Position numbers and translations under genes: made by a program | From: M3007 sp044230315 | GTDB lineage: Bacteria > Bacteroidota > Bacteroidia > Chitinophagales > Saprospiraceae | NCBI GenBank assembly: GCA_044230315.1 | Contig: JBGARJ010000003.1 | Coordinates: forward strand, 62,001-126,000 | DNA length: 64,000 nucleotides | Reading direction: 5' to 3' | The notes under the pieces: model-generated | Databases searched by the model: none | What the model was told of the DNA's origin: nothing | Seen by the model: the letters and a program-made list of their open reading frames with translations, nothing else | Shown: positions 34,626 to 43,193 of the stretch, piece after piece | Numbering within the stretch: the stretch's first letter is position 1 | Layout of the letters: each line of letters starts with the position of its first letter

Positions 34626-35204
34626 TTATAGTTTTTGTACATTTCCCTGCACCAGGCGATACCGCGCGCCGCTTCCCGGGCACACCGCTTCGCCCTGTTC
34701 ATCGAAATGAAGGCGTTCGCCGTGCTCGCTCATCCAGCCTTTCTGCCGGCCGGGGTTGCCAACCACCAGGGCATAGGGCGGCACGTCTTTGGTGACCACC
34801 GCTCCGGCGCCGATAAAGGCAAACGCCCCGATCCGGGTACCGCAAACGATGGTAGCGTTGGCCCCGATAGTGGCGCCGCGGCCAACAAACGTTTTCTTGT
34901 ATTCGTCTTTCCGGATTACAGCGCTACGGGGGTTAATGACATTGGTAAACACCATGGAAGGGCCCAAAAAAACATCGTCTTCGCACTCCACACCGGTGTA
35001 AATGGAAACATTGTTTTGCACCTTCACATTATTGCCTAAGACGACATCCGAGGCGACAAAGGCATTTTGGCCGATGGAGCAGTCGGCCCCGATGCGGGCG
35101 CCGGGCATGATGTGACAAAAATGCCAGATTTTGGTGCCAGCCCCGACAGTGCAGCCGTTGTCGATAACAGCCGTAGGGTGCGCATAAAAGGATGGTTCAG
35201 ACAC
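34626..35204 (-). CDS. wlbB: UDP-3-amino-uronate N-acetyltransferase, WlbB/WbpD type
   Basis: 192 residues, left-handed beta-helix acetyltransferase. TKIWHFCHIMPGARIGADCS, VKVQNNVSIYTGVECEDDVF and LGPSMVFTNVINPRSA are signatures of the WbpD/WlbB group, which N-acetylates the 3-amino group of UDP-GlcNAc3NA using acetyl-CoA. The start is a GTG at 35204; no in-frame ATG lies nearby and the N-terminal length fits the family. This is the first gene of the minus-strand polysaccharide run. The 525-base AT-rich spacer with inverted repeats upstream is its likely control region. Confidence 0.9.
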   Translation of the reverse strand: MSEPSFYAHPTAVIDNGCTVGAGTKIWHFCHIMPGARIGADCSIGQNAFVASDVVLGNNVKVQNNVSIYTGVECEDDVFLGPSMVFTNVINPRSAVIRKDEYKKTFVGRGATIGANATIVCGTRIGAFAFIGAGAVVTKDVPPYALVVGNPGRQKGWMSEHGERLHFDEQGEAVCPGSGARYRLVQGNVQKL

Positions 35205-35329
35205 GAATCCCGGTTTTTGAATTTTATTTATTTTAAACTACGTCGCTTCAACCCGAAAGTCTGAAGATGCTGGAAGCAATCGTCAGACCAAAGCAGGTAT
35301 GGTAGCGCAGACACTCAAAAATCAATCAC

Positions 35330-35368
35330 TTGCACATTAATGTTTTTTAACATTAAATTAATGTGCAA
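35330..35368. repeat. inverted repeat, 12-nt perfect arms
   Basis: Left arm TTGCACATTAAT (35330-35341), right arm ATTAATGTGCAA (35357-35368), 15-base loop that itself contains an overlapping hairpin (TTAATGTT/AACATTAA). It sits about 126 bases upstream of the first polysaccharide gene. Candidate operator for a dimeric regulator, or an RNA structure in the leader. Confidence 0.6.
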
Positions 35369-35587
35369 TTAATTGATAACCAATGAAGATTACGAAGTAG
35401 GGGGAGACAAAAGTCGTGCCAATCGAATAATGGGGCGGCACGTGAAGCGCAAGGGATAAGATGCTTTTATTACGGGTTATATTACGGAAAAACCAGGTAC
35501 AGAACCTGTTGGAAGACAGCCATTGTTCATTTGGTTAACGATAAATGCAGATGTTAATACTCCGATGGAAAGAGAAGGCAAAATTCA

Positions 35588-35623
35588 TATTCTTAAATTA
35601 ATAATGCAATTAATTTAAGAATA
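35588..35623. repeat. inverted repeat, 15-nt perfect arms
   Basis: Left arm TATTCTTAAATTAAT (35588-35602), right arm ATTAATTTAAGAATA (35609-35623), 6-base spacer AATGCA. It lies downstream of the T9SS cargo gene stop on the minus strand and upstream of the polysaccharide operon. It is too AT-rich for a strong terminator; a protein-binding site is more likely. Confidence 0.6.
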
Positions 35624-35729
35624 ACTTTACTGGGAATTATCGGCAATAGCCACTTTCCGGCTTTTCTGCCAGGCAACCCGCCCCCCGGGGCAGGCAAATA
35701 AACGACCCTTTAATGGGCCGCCTCCGTTT

Positions 35730-38700
35730 TTACCGGCTCACTACGAGCCGGAGGGTTGCGTGCCGGTGACCGGCCAGCAGATGCAGGAAATACATCCCGC
35801 CCGGCAAATCTTTCAAATCGATACCTATTTGACTGCCGGGTCCGGCATCTTCCATCCAGCGGTGCAGCACCCGCCCCAACGCGTCTGTTATGCTGAGCTG
35901 AAGGGTTTGCATTTGCCGGAGCTCGACTATCAAAACGGCTTTGTCTTTTGCCGGATTCGGGATCACTGCAGCATAAAATACGGCGTCGGCCGAATGCGTG
36001 CCCACGGTTTCCGTCAGCACAAAGGAGGCCGACCCGGTACAACCGCTGCTATCCGTCACCAGCAGGGAATAGGTGCCGCCGGCCAAACCGCTGAGGTCTT
36101 CCACCCCCGTTGCGTATGGCGCATTATCCTTTACCCAGACATAGGTCAGCGGCGATTTGCCTCCCGTGATCTGCACATCGATAGCGCCGTTGCTCTGTCC
36201 TTGTACCGGCTGAATAATACTGTCGGGCAAAATCAGGATCGGGTCAGGGTCCACAAGCGTTTGGGTCACGACAGTTTCGCAGGCGTTGGCATCCACGATG
36301 GTCAGGGTGTAGGTTCCGGCGCCCAGGCCGCTGTTTTGAGCGGTAAACACCTGATTCGACCAGGTAAAAGTATACGGGCCGGTTCCACCCTGAACGCCCG
36401 ACAGGATCACACCGTCAGTGTCGCCCGGGCAGGTCGGGGCCGTCAAGGTGAGCGACACTTCCTGCGTGCACACCGTCGAGGCGCAGGCGGCTATAGTGTC
36501 GGCAAAATAAGTCTCGCAACCTGTCGAATCCACTACGAGCACCGTGTACGGGGCGCCGCTGAGCAGGATCTGGCCGGGGGTGTTGGCCGGATAGGAGTAG
36601 GGTGGGGTGCCGCCGCCGGTGGTCACGAGCAGCCGCGCGGTGTCCATGCCGACGCAAATTTCGCGTACCGAGACGGTCAGCGGTTTGAAGCCGGGGTCGA
36701 CGGCGCCATCGAGGATCCGCACGCAAACGTCGCCGTCTTCCGCTCCGGACGGGCCGTTCCAGGAAGCGATTTGCAGATAATAGGTCTGGCCGGCATTCAG
36801 ATTGCCCGCCGTAATGAAACCGGAGCAGCGCAGCGGATTTTCAGCGCAAAAGACCGGTTTCAGGTCGTTGCAATTACCCGACCAAATTGCCACCGTATGC
36901 TCGAAATTGGCGCCGGAATTGATATGTACCGACCCGAAGGCCGGTGCTACGAACTTGAACCAGATATCCCGGTCGGCCGACACCACACAGGGCGGGCGAT
37001 AGCCCGAATACGCTGCCCCCCGGTTGTTACCGCTCACACATTCGCCGCCGATCGGGATGGATATGGCGGCCAGGCAGTCGTCGTTGGGTGGTGTGGTCAG
37101 GGGCTTTGTGAGAATTGCTGCGCACAGCTGCCCCTCCACCGTGGCAAAATTGCCTGCGATTTGCACATAGTATGTCTGCCCGCCGGCCAGTGCCGGCAGC
37201 TCGAGCTGACCGCCTTTCGGGTTGGCTTTGATTTCCTGCATGGCTGCACATCCGCCCCCGTACACCGTTATAATATCGGAAAACGTTGCATTGCTCTGGA
37301 CAACATAGCGTTCGTTGGGCGGCAGTGCGACAGTGGTGAATTTGTACCACACATCGCCGCGGGCGAGTGTGTTCATGCTGGGTAATTTTGCCGACGTCAG
37401 CGCATTGAGGTTGTCGCCAGCCACGCAAGGGCCATTAATGGCCAGGCTTACGGCGTTGGCGCAATCATCGTTGGCGGGCCGGGTCGGGTAGGCGGCAACC
37501 GGATTAATTTCGGCGCACAGGTTTCCGCGCGGCAGGCCAAAACCCTGGTCGAGGCCGGTGATGCGGATGAGGTATTGGGCGCCGGCTTGTGCGGGGAAGT
37601 AGGTGGATTCGCCGGTAAAGCCATGCTCGTCGTGGTTGTCGCACAGCACCAGTTGCGGGGCGGTGCAGCCGCCCGTGAAAATGCTGACCACGTCGTTGAA
37701 ATCGGCGTGGGTAACCAGCTTGGCGATACCGGTAAAATCCGCATCCCAGCGGAACCACAAACTCCCGGTGGTGCGGCCCGAACACGCGGCCGGCGGCCCG
37801 TCGAACAAGGCCATTTGGTTATTGGCTGCTTGGCAGGCGTCGCCTGTAAGCAAAGGCCTGGCCTGGTTGCAAAAATCATAGGCCGGCCCTATGCCGGTTA
37901 CTTTTATATTGTCCAGGCCAACCCAATAGCCCCAGATTTTGCCGTCGTTATAGTCAAATACAATCCGCAACTGTTGGGCGCGGTAGGGTGTAAGGTCAAA
38001 TGCCAAATGCACATAATCGGGAAAAAAAGGCCCGCCGACATGGCTATCCGATTGGTACAACAGGATCTTGTCGCCCGAATTATTCTCGAGTGAAATGGCC
38101 AGCGTTTCGCCGTTGTAGCGCAGGATGGCGTCGAGGTCGAGCTGATAGTTGAAGAATTGATCGCCGGCAAACCACGGCGAGGTCAGCCGCATGGCCGACG
38201 GCGGGGCGCCGTCCCCTTCGGCGGCGTCGTCGAAGAACACCATACAGGAGCCGTCCATGGAATTCCCATTGAAGAAAGCCGAGGACCCCTGGGGCACCCG
38301 GCCGAACTTCCAACCACCCTGTCCCGAAATAATTTCGGACGTCCAGCCGGCCGGCTGCACGCAATCGTCGAAGGCTTCGGTGAGAACATTGGTACCCGAG
38401 CCTGACCCCACTACTTTAACATTGTCGATACCGGCATAATGCCCGTTCGACCCCGCTGGGCTGGTGTAACGGAAGATCAACCGGGTGTTAGCCGATTTGG
38501 ACACCAGCGACAAGTCGTGCCGCAGCGAAAAGTGCTTGGAAAAATCCTTGTCGTTGGTGCGGTATTGGTCGAATCGCGCTAGGAGGCTTTCTTTCACGCC
38601 ATCGGTCACCAGCACTTCCAAATAGTCGTCTTCGCCAAACCGGAAATACACATCCATGGTACACTCCACGGTTTGGTATGGCGTCACATCGAATGCCGGC

Positions 38701-38996
38701 GAAGTGAACGTGATGGTATAGGCCGGCGTATTGACGCCCGTGGCATTGTCGTCGATAAACAGGAAGCAGGTGCTGTCGATACTCTGGCCCGGAGCGTCGG
38801 GGTTCTGCGACAAATCGACATACCAGATAATGCTGGGATTGCCGGCGGAACTGACCTGCCAGCCCGGATTGAACGCACAACTGTTAAAGTCTTCGGATAA
38901 CAGGGTATCCTGGGCGGCGAGCCCGGTGACACCGGCAACGAACAGGAAAAAGAACAGGAATACAGACGGGCGCATGCGAATCAGTTTGGTCTCCAT
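35730..38996 (-). CDS. large secreted T9SS type A cargo protein with SprB-like repeats
   Basis: 1088 residues from the ATG at 38996 (the frame opens with GTG at 39041). Signal peptide RPSVFLFFFLFVAGVTGLAAQ. Two carbohydrate-binding/MAM-like beta-sandwich modules follow (about 30-190 and 200-370, each starting LLSEDFNSC/LTEAFDDC...GW and carrying Y-x-GIDN/VGLDN near the end). Then come PPC-like repeats beginning NDDCANAVSL and NDDCLAAISI, and two SprB-like repeats (APTCPGDTDGVILSGVQGG...; SNGAIDVQITGGKSPLTY). The T9SS type A sorting domain closes it (YAAVIPNPAKDKAVL...LPGGMYFLHL). Predicted to be exported across the outer membrane and anchored or released. Function probably adhesion or binding. 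Confidence 0.88.
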   Translation of the reverse strand: METKLIRMRPSVFLFFFLFVAGVTGLAAQDTLLSEDFNSCAFNPGWQVSSAGNPSIIWYVDLSQNPDAPGQSIDSTCFLFIDDNATGVNTPAYTITFTSPAFDVTPYQTVECTMDVYFRFGEDDYLEVLVTDGVKESLLARFDQYRTNDKDFSKHFSLRHDLSLVSKSANTRLIFRYTSPAGSNGHYAGIDNVKVVGSGSGTNVLTEAFDDCVQPAGWTSEIISGQGGWKFGRVPQGSSAFFNGNSMDGSCMVFFDDAAEGDGAPPSAMRLTSPWFAGDQFFNYQLDLDAILRYNGETLAISLENNSGDKILLYQSDSHVGGPFFPDYVHLAFDLTPYRAQQLRIVFDYNDGKIWGYWVGLDNIKVTGIGPAYDFCNQARPLLTGDACQAANNQMALFDGPPAACSGRTTGSLWFRWDADFTGIAKLVTHADFNDVVSIFTGGCTAPQLVLCDNHDEHGFTGESTYFPAQAGAQYLIRITGLDQGFGLPRGNLCAEINPVAAYPTRPANDDCANAVSLAINGPCVAGDNLNALTSAKLPSMNTLARGDVWYKFTTVALPPNERYVVQSNATFSDIITVYGGGCAAMQEIKANPKGGQLELPALAGGQTYYVQIAGNFATVEGQLCAAILTKPLTTPPNDDCLAAISIPIGGECVSGNNRGAAYSGYRPPCVVSADRDIWFKFVAPAFGSVHINSGANFEHTVAIWSGNCNDLKPVFCAENPLRCSGFITAGNLNAGQTYYLQIASWNGPSGAEDGDVCVRILDGAVDPGFKPLTVSVREICVGMDTARLLVTTGGGTPPYSYPANTPGQILLSGAPYTVLVVDSTGCETYFADTIAACASTVCTQEVSLTLTAPTCPGDTDGVILSGVQGGTGPYTFTWSNQVFTAQNSGLGAGTYTLTIVDANACETVVTQTLVDPDPILILPDSIIQPVQGQSNGAIDVQITGGKSPLTYVWVKDNAPYATGVEDLSGLAGGTYSLLVTDSSGCTGSASFVLTETVGTHSADAVFYAAVIPNPAKDKAVLIVELRQMQTLQLSITDALGRVLHRWMEDAGPGSQIGIDLKDLPGGMYFLHLLAGHRHATLRLVVSR

Positions 38997-39195
38997 CGCG
39001 TTGTTCGCGGGAGCGGCTAACGGATGCTGGAGAAGGTGCACAGTTTCTCAGTGAGTGGTGTGAAGCAAAACCGGATTAAATGAAAAGTGGTAAGTTAGGT
39101 CTCCAGGGGCAGAAAACACAGCGGTATTTTTGGTCAAAAATGGCATTTGGAAAAAATTGGCAGAATTGTGGGAGTTAATTCTTTGCAAGCAACCC

Positions 39196-39213
39196 CCGAT
39201 TGGCGCCAATCGG
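39196..39213. repeat. 18-bp perfect palindrome upstream of the DUF1800 gene
   Basis: CCGATTGGCGCCAATCGG is exactly self-complementary and ends 59 bases before the DUF1800 ATG. It is GC-rich and has no following T-run, so an operator is more likely than a terminator. Confidence 0.5.
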
Positions 39214-39272
39214 TATAACTTCGCAAAATTCCGAATCCGGAACCAAATACCGTTGAACAATCGCACAAAGTT

Positions 39273-40778
39273 ATGGCCACTTTTACCGAAGCCGCCCAAG
39301 AAAATCGCCATTTGACAGCGCGCAGCACACCTGCGCTTTACGACCCGCTCGATCCTTACGTTCCATCCTTCCAAAAACCCTGGAACGCCCGGCGGGTAGC
39401 GCATGTGTATCGTCGACTCGGCTTTGGCGCCACGTATGCCGAAATTCAGGCGGGGCTTCAAATGGACCCCGGCGCCCTGATCGACCAGTTGCTCGACGGA
39501 GCCGCTACGTTTCCGCAACCGACCCCGCCATCGTGGGCCAACTTCACCACCGACGATTATGCCGGCGATTTTGCCCTCATGGAGGAACACCGCCGGGAAA
39601 TGCGGCACCGTTGGCTTGCCGAGATGCTGGCAGATAGTGTGCAGGCGCGTATGACCTTGTTCTGGCATAACCACTTCGTCACCCAATTGCTTGTTTACGG
39701 CTGCAATTCCTACCTCTGGAGTTATTATGCCTTGATCCACCAATACGCCTTTGGCAATTTCCGCGACTTTGCGCTGGAGATGGGCAAAAACCCTGCCATG
39801 CTCGTCTTCCTCAACGGCAATGTCAATATCGCCGGCGAACCCAATGAAAATTACGCCCGGGAGCTGATGGAATTGTTCACCATGGGCGAAAGCAATGGCT
39901 ACACCCAATCGGATGTGGTGGAAATGTCGCGGGCGCTTACCGGCTGGAAAGCCTCTTTCAACGATTGTACGCCGCCGTTTTTCAAAGACACCGATTTCGA
40001 CGACGCCCCAAAGACGATCTTCGGGAAAACGGATAATTTCGATTTCACTACCGCGCACCAGCTCATCTTTTCAGAGCGCGCTGACCAGGTTTCACATTTC
40101 GTTACCGGCAAATTATACCGGCATTTCCTGTATTACCTGCCTGACGCCGAAGTGATCGAGGGCCTCGCCACTACGTTTCGCGACAGCGGCTGGAGTATCC
40201 TTGCTGTCATGAAACAACTCTGTAAGAGCGAGCATTTTTTTGAAGACACCTTTATCAACGCGCGGATCAAAAGCCCGCTGGATACGCTGCTCCCCTTGCT
40301 CAAACTGGCCGACGCCAAATATCCGGATCATGTTCTGCCCATTTGGTGGGACGATATCAGTTTCTGGGCGCGGCGCCTGGGCCAGGAAATTTTCGACCCG
40401 CCCAACGTCGCCGGTTGGAAAGAACACCGTACCTGGTTGAATGAAAGCACCCTGGCTTCGCGCTGGAATTTTGCGGGCCTGGTAGCGACCTTGTTCACGT
40501 TCAACCCTCAGTTGCTCGACAACCTCCGGGTGCTCGCCAAGTCGCTGACCAACAACAGCAAGAAGCCCGAAGAAATTACAGCCGCCCTGGTGGAATTCAT
40601 CACCGGCCAAACGCTCGACCCGATTTACCTGAACGCCGCTGTCGGATATTTCAAGGCCGGCGTGCCGCAAAACTACTTTGACGACGGCTCCTGGAACCTC
40701 GACTGGGATGTTGCCCCGGAGCAAATCGTCAACCTGATCAAATACCTGGTAAAACTACCGGAATATCAATTGAACTGA
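39273..40778 (+). CDS. DUF1800 family protein
   Basis: 501 residues of the DUF1800 family. Motifs are ARRVAHVYRRLGFGATYAEI near the N-terminus, ARMTLFWHNHFVTQL, NENYARELMELFTMG and LTGWKASF, then NVAGWKEHRTWLNESTLASR. The family is almost always encoded next to a DUF1501 protein, as here (1 base between stop and ATG). The biochemical role is not established. No standard signal peptide is visible at the N-terminus, unlike the partner, so it may be carried or processed with it. An 18-bp palindrome stands in the upstream spacer. Confidence 0.9.
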   Translation: MATFTEAAQENRHLTARSTPALYDPLDPYVPSFQKPWNARRVAHVYRRLGFGATYAEIQAGLQMDPGALIDQLLDGAATFPQPTPPSWANFTTDDYAGDFALMEEHRREMRHRWLAEMLADSVQARMTLFWHNHFVTQLLVYGCNSYLWSYYALIHQYAFGNFRDFALEMGKNPAMLVFLNGNVNIAGEPNENYARELMELFTMGESNGYTQSDVVEMSRALTGWKASFNDCTPPFFKDTDFDDAPKTIFGKTDNFDFTTAHQLIFSERADQVSHFVTGKLYRHFLYYLPDAEVIEGLATTFRDSGWSILAVMKQLCKSEHFFEDTFINARIKSPLDTLLPLLKLADAKYPDHVLPIWWDDISFWARRLGQEIFDPPNVAGWKEHRTWLNESTLASRWNFAGLVATLFTFNPQLLDNLRVLAKSLTNNSKKPEEITAALVEFITGQTLDPIYLNAAVGYFKAGVPQNYFDDGSWNLDWDVAPEQIVNLIKYLVKLPEYQLN

Positions 40779-40779
40779 C

Positions 40780-42396
40780 ATGTACCAAAAACATAAACTT
40801 CGCTACGGCGCCGCCCTCGAACACGGGGACGCCCACAACCGCGAACACCAGCTTTGGACGCGCCGCGATTTTCTCTCGGCTACCGGCCTCCTGGGTGCGG
40901 GCAGCCTGCTGTTGAACAAGTTCGCTGTACGGGCGTTCGACCCCTCGCCGTTTATGGCCGCGCTGGCCGGCGGTAATACCGACCGTATTCTCGTGCTCAT
41001 CCGGCTCGACGGCGGCAACGACGGCCTCAATACGGTGGTCGAACGCGGCAGCTCGTTCTATTACAACCTGCGTCCCACCCTGGGGATTCCCGACAACCAA
41101 CTCTGGCCCATGAGCGCCCAATACGGCATGCCGCTCAACACCAATGCCCTGCAACCGCTGTGGGACAACGGCATGATGAAGGTGATCTTCAACGTCGGGT
41201 ACGAACCACCCAACTACAGCCACTTCCGCTCTTCCGATATCATCGCTACCGCCTCCGACCCCGACGTTAAAGAGAATACCGGGTGGCTGGGCCGGTTTCT
41301 CGACAATGAGTACGCCGCCTTCCTCGAAGCGCCGCCTACTGTGCCGCCGGCGTTGCACATCGGCGTACAATCCAACCTGGTGTTCCAGGGCGACGCAGCC
41401 AACCTGGCCCTGTCGGTGAGCAGCCCGCAGGAGTTCTACCAAATTGCTCAAACAGGGCAGTTGTACCCCACGACTAACCTCGGTACCACGCCGCACGAAC
41501 TGGAACTCAAATTCGTCCGGCAAACGGCGAATGCAGCCTTCCGCTACGCCGAAACCATCCAGGATGCCTATTCGGCAGGCAAAAACCAGGTGACCTATCA
41601 AAGCGGGAGTTACCTCGCCGAACAAATGGCGATCGTAGCGCGCCTGATTAAAGGGAATCTGGGCACCAAGATCTTTATGGTCGAACTGACCGGCTTCGAT
41701 ACGCACGTGGCGCAACAAAACGCCCACATGACCCTGCTCAACTATGTGGCGGAAGCGGTACGCGCTTTTTTCGACGATCTGGCATACGGCAACAGCGGCC
41801 TGGAGAAAAAAGTATTGGGTATGACCTTCAGTGAGTTTGGTCGCTCGATCTACGAAAACGGCTCCTTCGGCACCGACCACGGATGGGGCACGCACACCCT
41901 GCTCTTCGGCGGCGAGATCGGCAACGGCTTCGCCGGTCAATACCAGGATATGAGCAACCCCGACCCCGTGGGCGACCCACCGTACAGTGTGGATTTCCGC
42001 TCGGTATATTCCACGATCCTGCAAGACTGGCTGGGGAATGCCCCGGAGATGTCCACGTTTGTCATGGGCAAAACATTCCCGAAGATCGCCGGTCTGGTGC
42101 CCGCCATTCCACCGGCTATTGGCGACAACGGGCAGTGCGCCCTGCTCGGTCACAACCCCAATCCCAATCATCCGGGCTCCTTCGACATCAAGTATTCCAT
42201 TCTTCAAAACGGTCCGGTGCGCCTGCAGATCCTGGACAAAGCCGGGAATGTGCTCCGCACCCTGATCAACGGGATCATGCCCAAAGGCAGCCATACCTAT
42301 GAGTTCAAACCGTCCGATTGGTACCTCGGCGCCGGCGAATACCAATACCGGTTACAGGCTGGCGGGCAGGTGTTTGAACGGGTGATCCGGGTGTGA
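40780..42396 (+). CDS. DUF1501 family protein with Tat-like signal
   Basis: 538 residues. The N-terminal twin-arginine-like signal is TRRDFLSATGLLGAGSLLL (residues 27-45). The DUF1501 (sulfatase/alkaline-phosphatase-like) core shows ILVLIRLDGGNDGLNTVV, SHFRSSDI, VELTGFDTH, MTFSEFGRSIYENG and GTDHGWGTHTL with conserved Asp/His that may bind metal. A C-terminal module of about 80 residues (LQILDKAGNVLRTL...GAGEYQYRLQAGG) looks like a FlgD/T9SS type A domain. It is the operon partner of DUF1800. A strong terminator follows 20 bases after the stop. Confidence 0.9.
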   Translation: MYQKHKLRYGAALEHGDAHNREHQLWTRRDFLSATGLLGAGSLLLNKFAVRAFDPSPFMAALAGGNTDRILVLIRLDGGNDGLNTVVERGSSFYYNLRPTLGIPDNQLWPMSAQYGMPLNTNALQPLWDNGMMKVIFNVGYEPPNYSHFRSSDIIATASDPDVKENTGWLGRFLDNEYAAFLEAPPTVPPALHIGVQSNLVFQGDAANLALSVSSPQEFYQIAQTGQLYPTTNLGTTPHELELKFVRQTANAAFRYAETIQDAYSAGKNQVTYQSGSYLAEQMAIVARLIKGNLGTKIFMVELTGFDTHVAQQNAHMTLLNYVAEAVRAFFDDLAYGNSGLEKKVLGMTFSEFGRSIYENGSFGTDHGWGTHTLLFGGEIGNGFAGQYQDMSNPDPVGDPPYSVDFRSVYSTILQDWLGNAPEMSTFVMGKTFPKIAGLVPAIPPAIGDNGQCALLGHNPNPNHPGSFDIKYSILQNGPVRLQILDKAGNVLRTLINGIMPKGSHTYEFKPSDWYLGAGEYQYRLQAGGQVFERVIRV

Positions 42397-42415
42397 CAAA
42401 TCCTTGACCGCTATC

Positions 42416-42472
42416 AAAATCAGGGCATGCCAGTCTGCGAAGTCTGTGGACTGATGTACCCTGATTTTTTTT
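42416..42472 (+). terminator. intrinsic terminator of the DUF1800-DUF1501 operon
   Basis: Stem AAAATCAGGG (42416-42425) pairs with CCCTGATTTT (42459-42468). An inner stem CAGTC/GACTG sits inside, and the right arm runs into eight T residues (42465-42472). It starts 20 bases after the DUF1501 stop. Confidence 0.8.
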
Positions 42473-42503
42473 GGATCGTGCGCGGGAAGGTTTTGGCGGG
42501 TGG

Positions 42504-42531
42504 TTGCATTTGAATGCAATAGCTATATTTG
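42504..42531 (+). promoter_or_regulatory. Bacteroidota-type promoter for the haem-binding-domain gene, with palindrome in the spacer
   Basis: -33 element TTG (42504-42506), 17-base spacer, -7 element TATATTTG (42524-42531, consensus TAnnTTTG). It lies 38 bases upstream of the ATG at 42570. The spacer contains TTGCATT-tg-AATGCAA (42504-42519), an inverted repeat that overlaps the -33 element and could be an operator. Confidence 0.6.
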
Positions 42532-42569
42532 CTGCCCAACTTTCGAAACATAACCGTCGGTTGCACAAC

Positions 42570-43067
42570 ATGAAAAAGTATTACAAAAAAATCCTCCTCG
42601 GGCTACTGGTGCTGCTGGCGCTGGCCCAGTTTATCCGCCCGGCCAGGAACCTGTCGAACGACCAGACCAATCACTTCTCCACCAAATATCCCTTGCCCGA
42701 TTCGGTTCGGGCTATCCTCGAAGTGGCCTGCTACGATTGCCACAGCAATAACACGCGATACCCCTGGTATGCGGAAGTACAGCCCGTGGCGGCCTGGTTG
42801 GCCAACCACATCGACGAGGGTAAGCGCGAACTGAATTTTTCGTCGTTCACCACCCGCCGCATCGCCATCCAGAACCACAAACTGGAAGAACTGATAAAAC
42901 TGGTGCGCGAAGGCGAAATGCCCCTCTCATCGTACACCTGGATACACCGCGACGCCATTTTATCGCAGGCGCAAAAAGACCTGCTGATCAACTGGGCCCA
43001 ATCGACGATGGACTCGATCAAGATGCATTACCCGGCCGACAGCCTGGTGCTGCGCCGGAGGGGGTAA
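42570..43067 (+). CDS. haem-binding domain protein, membrane-anchored
   Basis: 165 residues from the ATG at 42570. The N-terminal TM anchor is KILLGLLVLLALAQFI. The core is VACYDCHSNNTRYPWYAEVQP with a CxxCH haem motif (about residues 52-56), followed by WLANHIDEGKRELNFSSF and EGEMPLSSYTWIHRDAILS, the standard layout of the small haem-binding domain (Haem_bd) family in Bacteroidota. It is predicted to face the periplasm and bind one c-type haem. It stands alone with its own promoter. Function in electron transfer or sensing is unknown. Confidence 0.88.
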   Translation: MKKYYKKILLGLLVLLALAQFIRPARNLSNDQTNHFSTKYPLPDSVRAILEVACYDCHSNNTRYPWYAEVQPVAAWLANHIDEGKRELNFSSFTTRRIAIQNHKLEELIKLVREGEMPLSSYTWIHRDAILSQAQKDLLINWAQSTMDSIKMHYPADSLVLRRRG

Positions 43068-43106
43068 ACCCCGTCGCGGTCCGGGTCAGGATTTGTAACC
43101 AGACTG

Positions 43107-43135
43107 TTGAAAAAACGCGAAGTTTATTATTTTTG
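43107..43135 (+). promoter_or_regulatory. Bacteroidota-type promoter for the 43194 gene
   Basis: -33 TTG (43107-43109), 18-base spacer, -7 element TATTTTTG (43128-43135), 58 bases before the ATG at 43194. Confidence 0.5.
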
Positions 43136-43193
43136 TAAAAACTGAGGCAAGACTACTCTGGCAGGCACCTGTTTAACCAAAAAGTGTCGCCTT

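Larger units (their letters stand above)
35205..35729. other. AT-rich intergenic control region upstream of the polysaccharide locus
   Basis: About 525 bases with no credible gene, much richer in A and T than the flanking genes. It contains two long inverted repeats (35330-35368 and 35588-35623, listed separately) and separates two minus-strand transcription units. I could not find a good TAnnTTTG element on the minus strand, so the promoter of the 35204 gene is not placed. Confidence 0.5.

Noticed and set aside
39048..40058. 336-codon open frame on the minus strand opposite the DUF1800 gene
   Set aside because: No domain, and the plus strand gene is complete and recognised.
40738..42345. 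535-codon open frame on the minus strand opposite the DUF1501 gene
   Set aside because: Low-complexity, without motifs; shadow of the DUF1501 gene.
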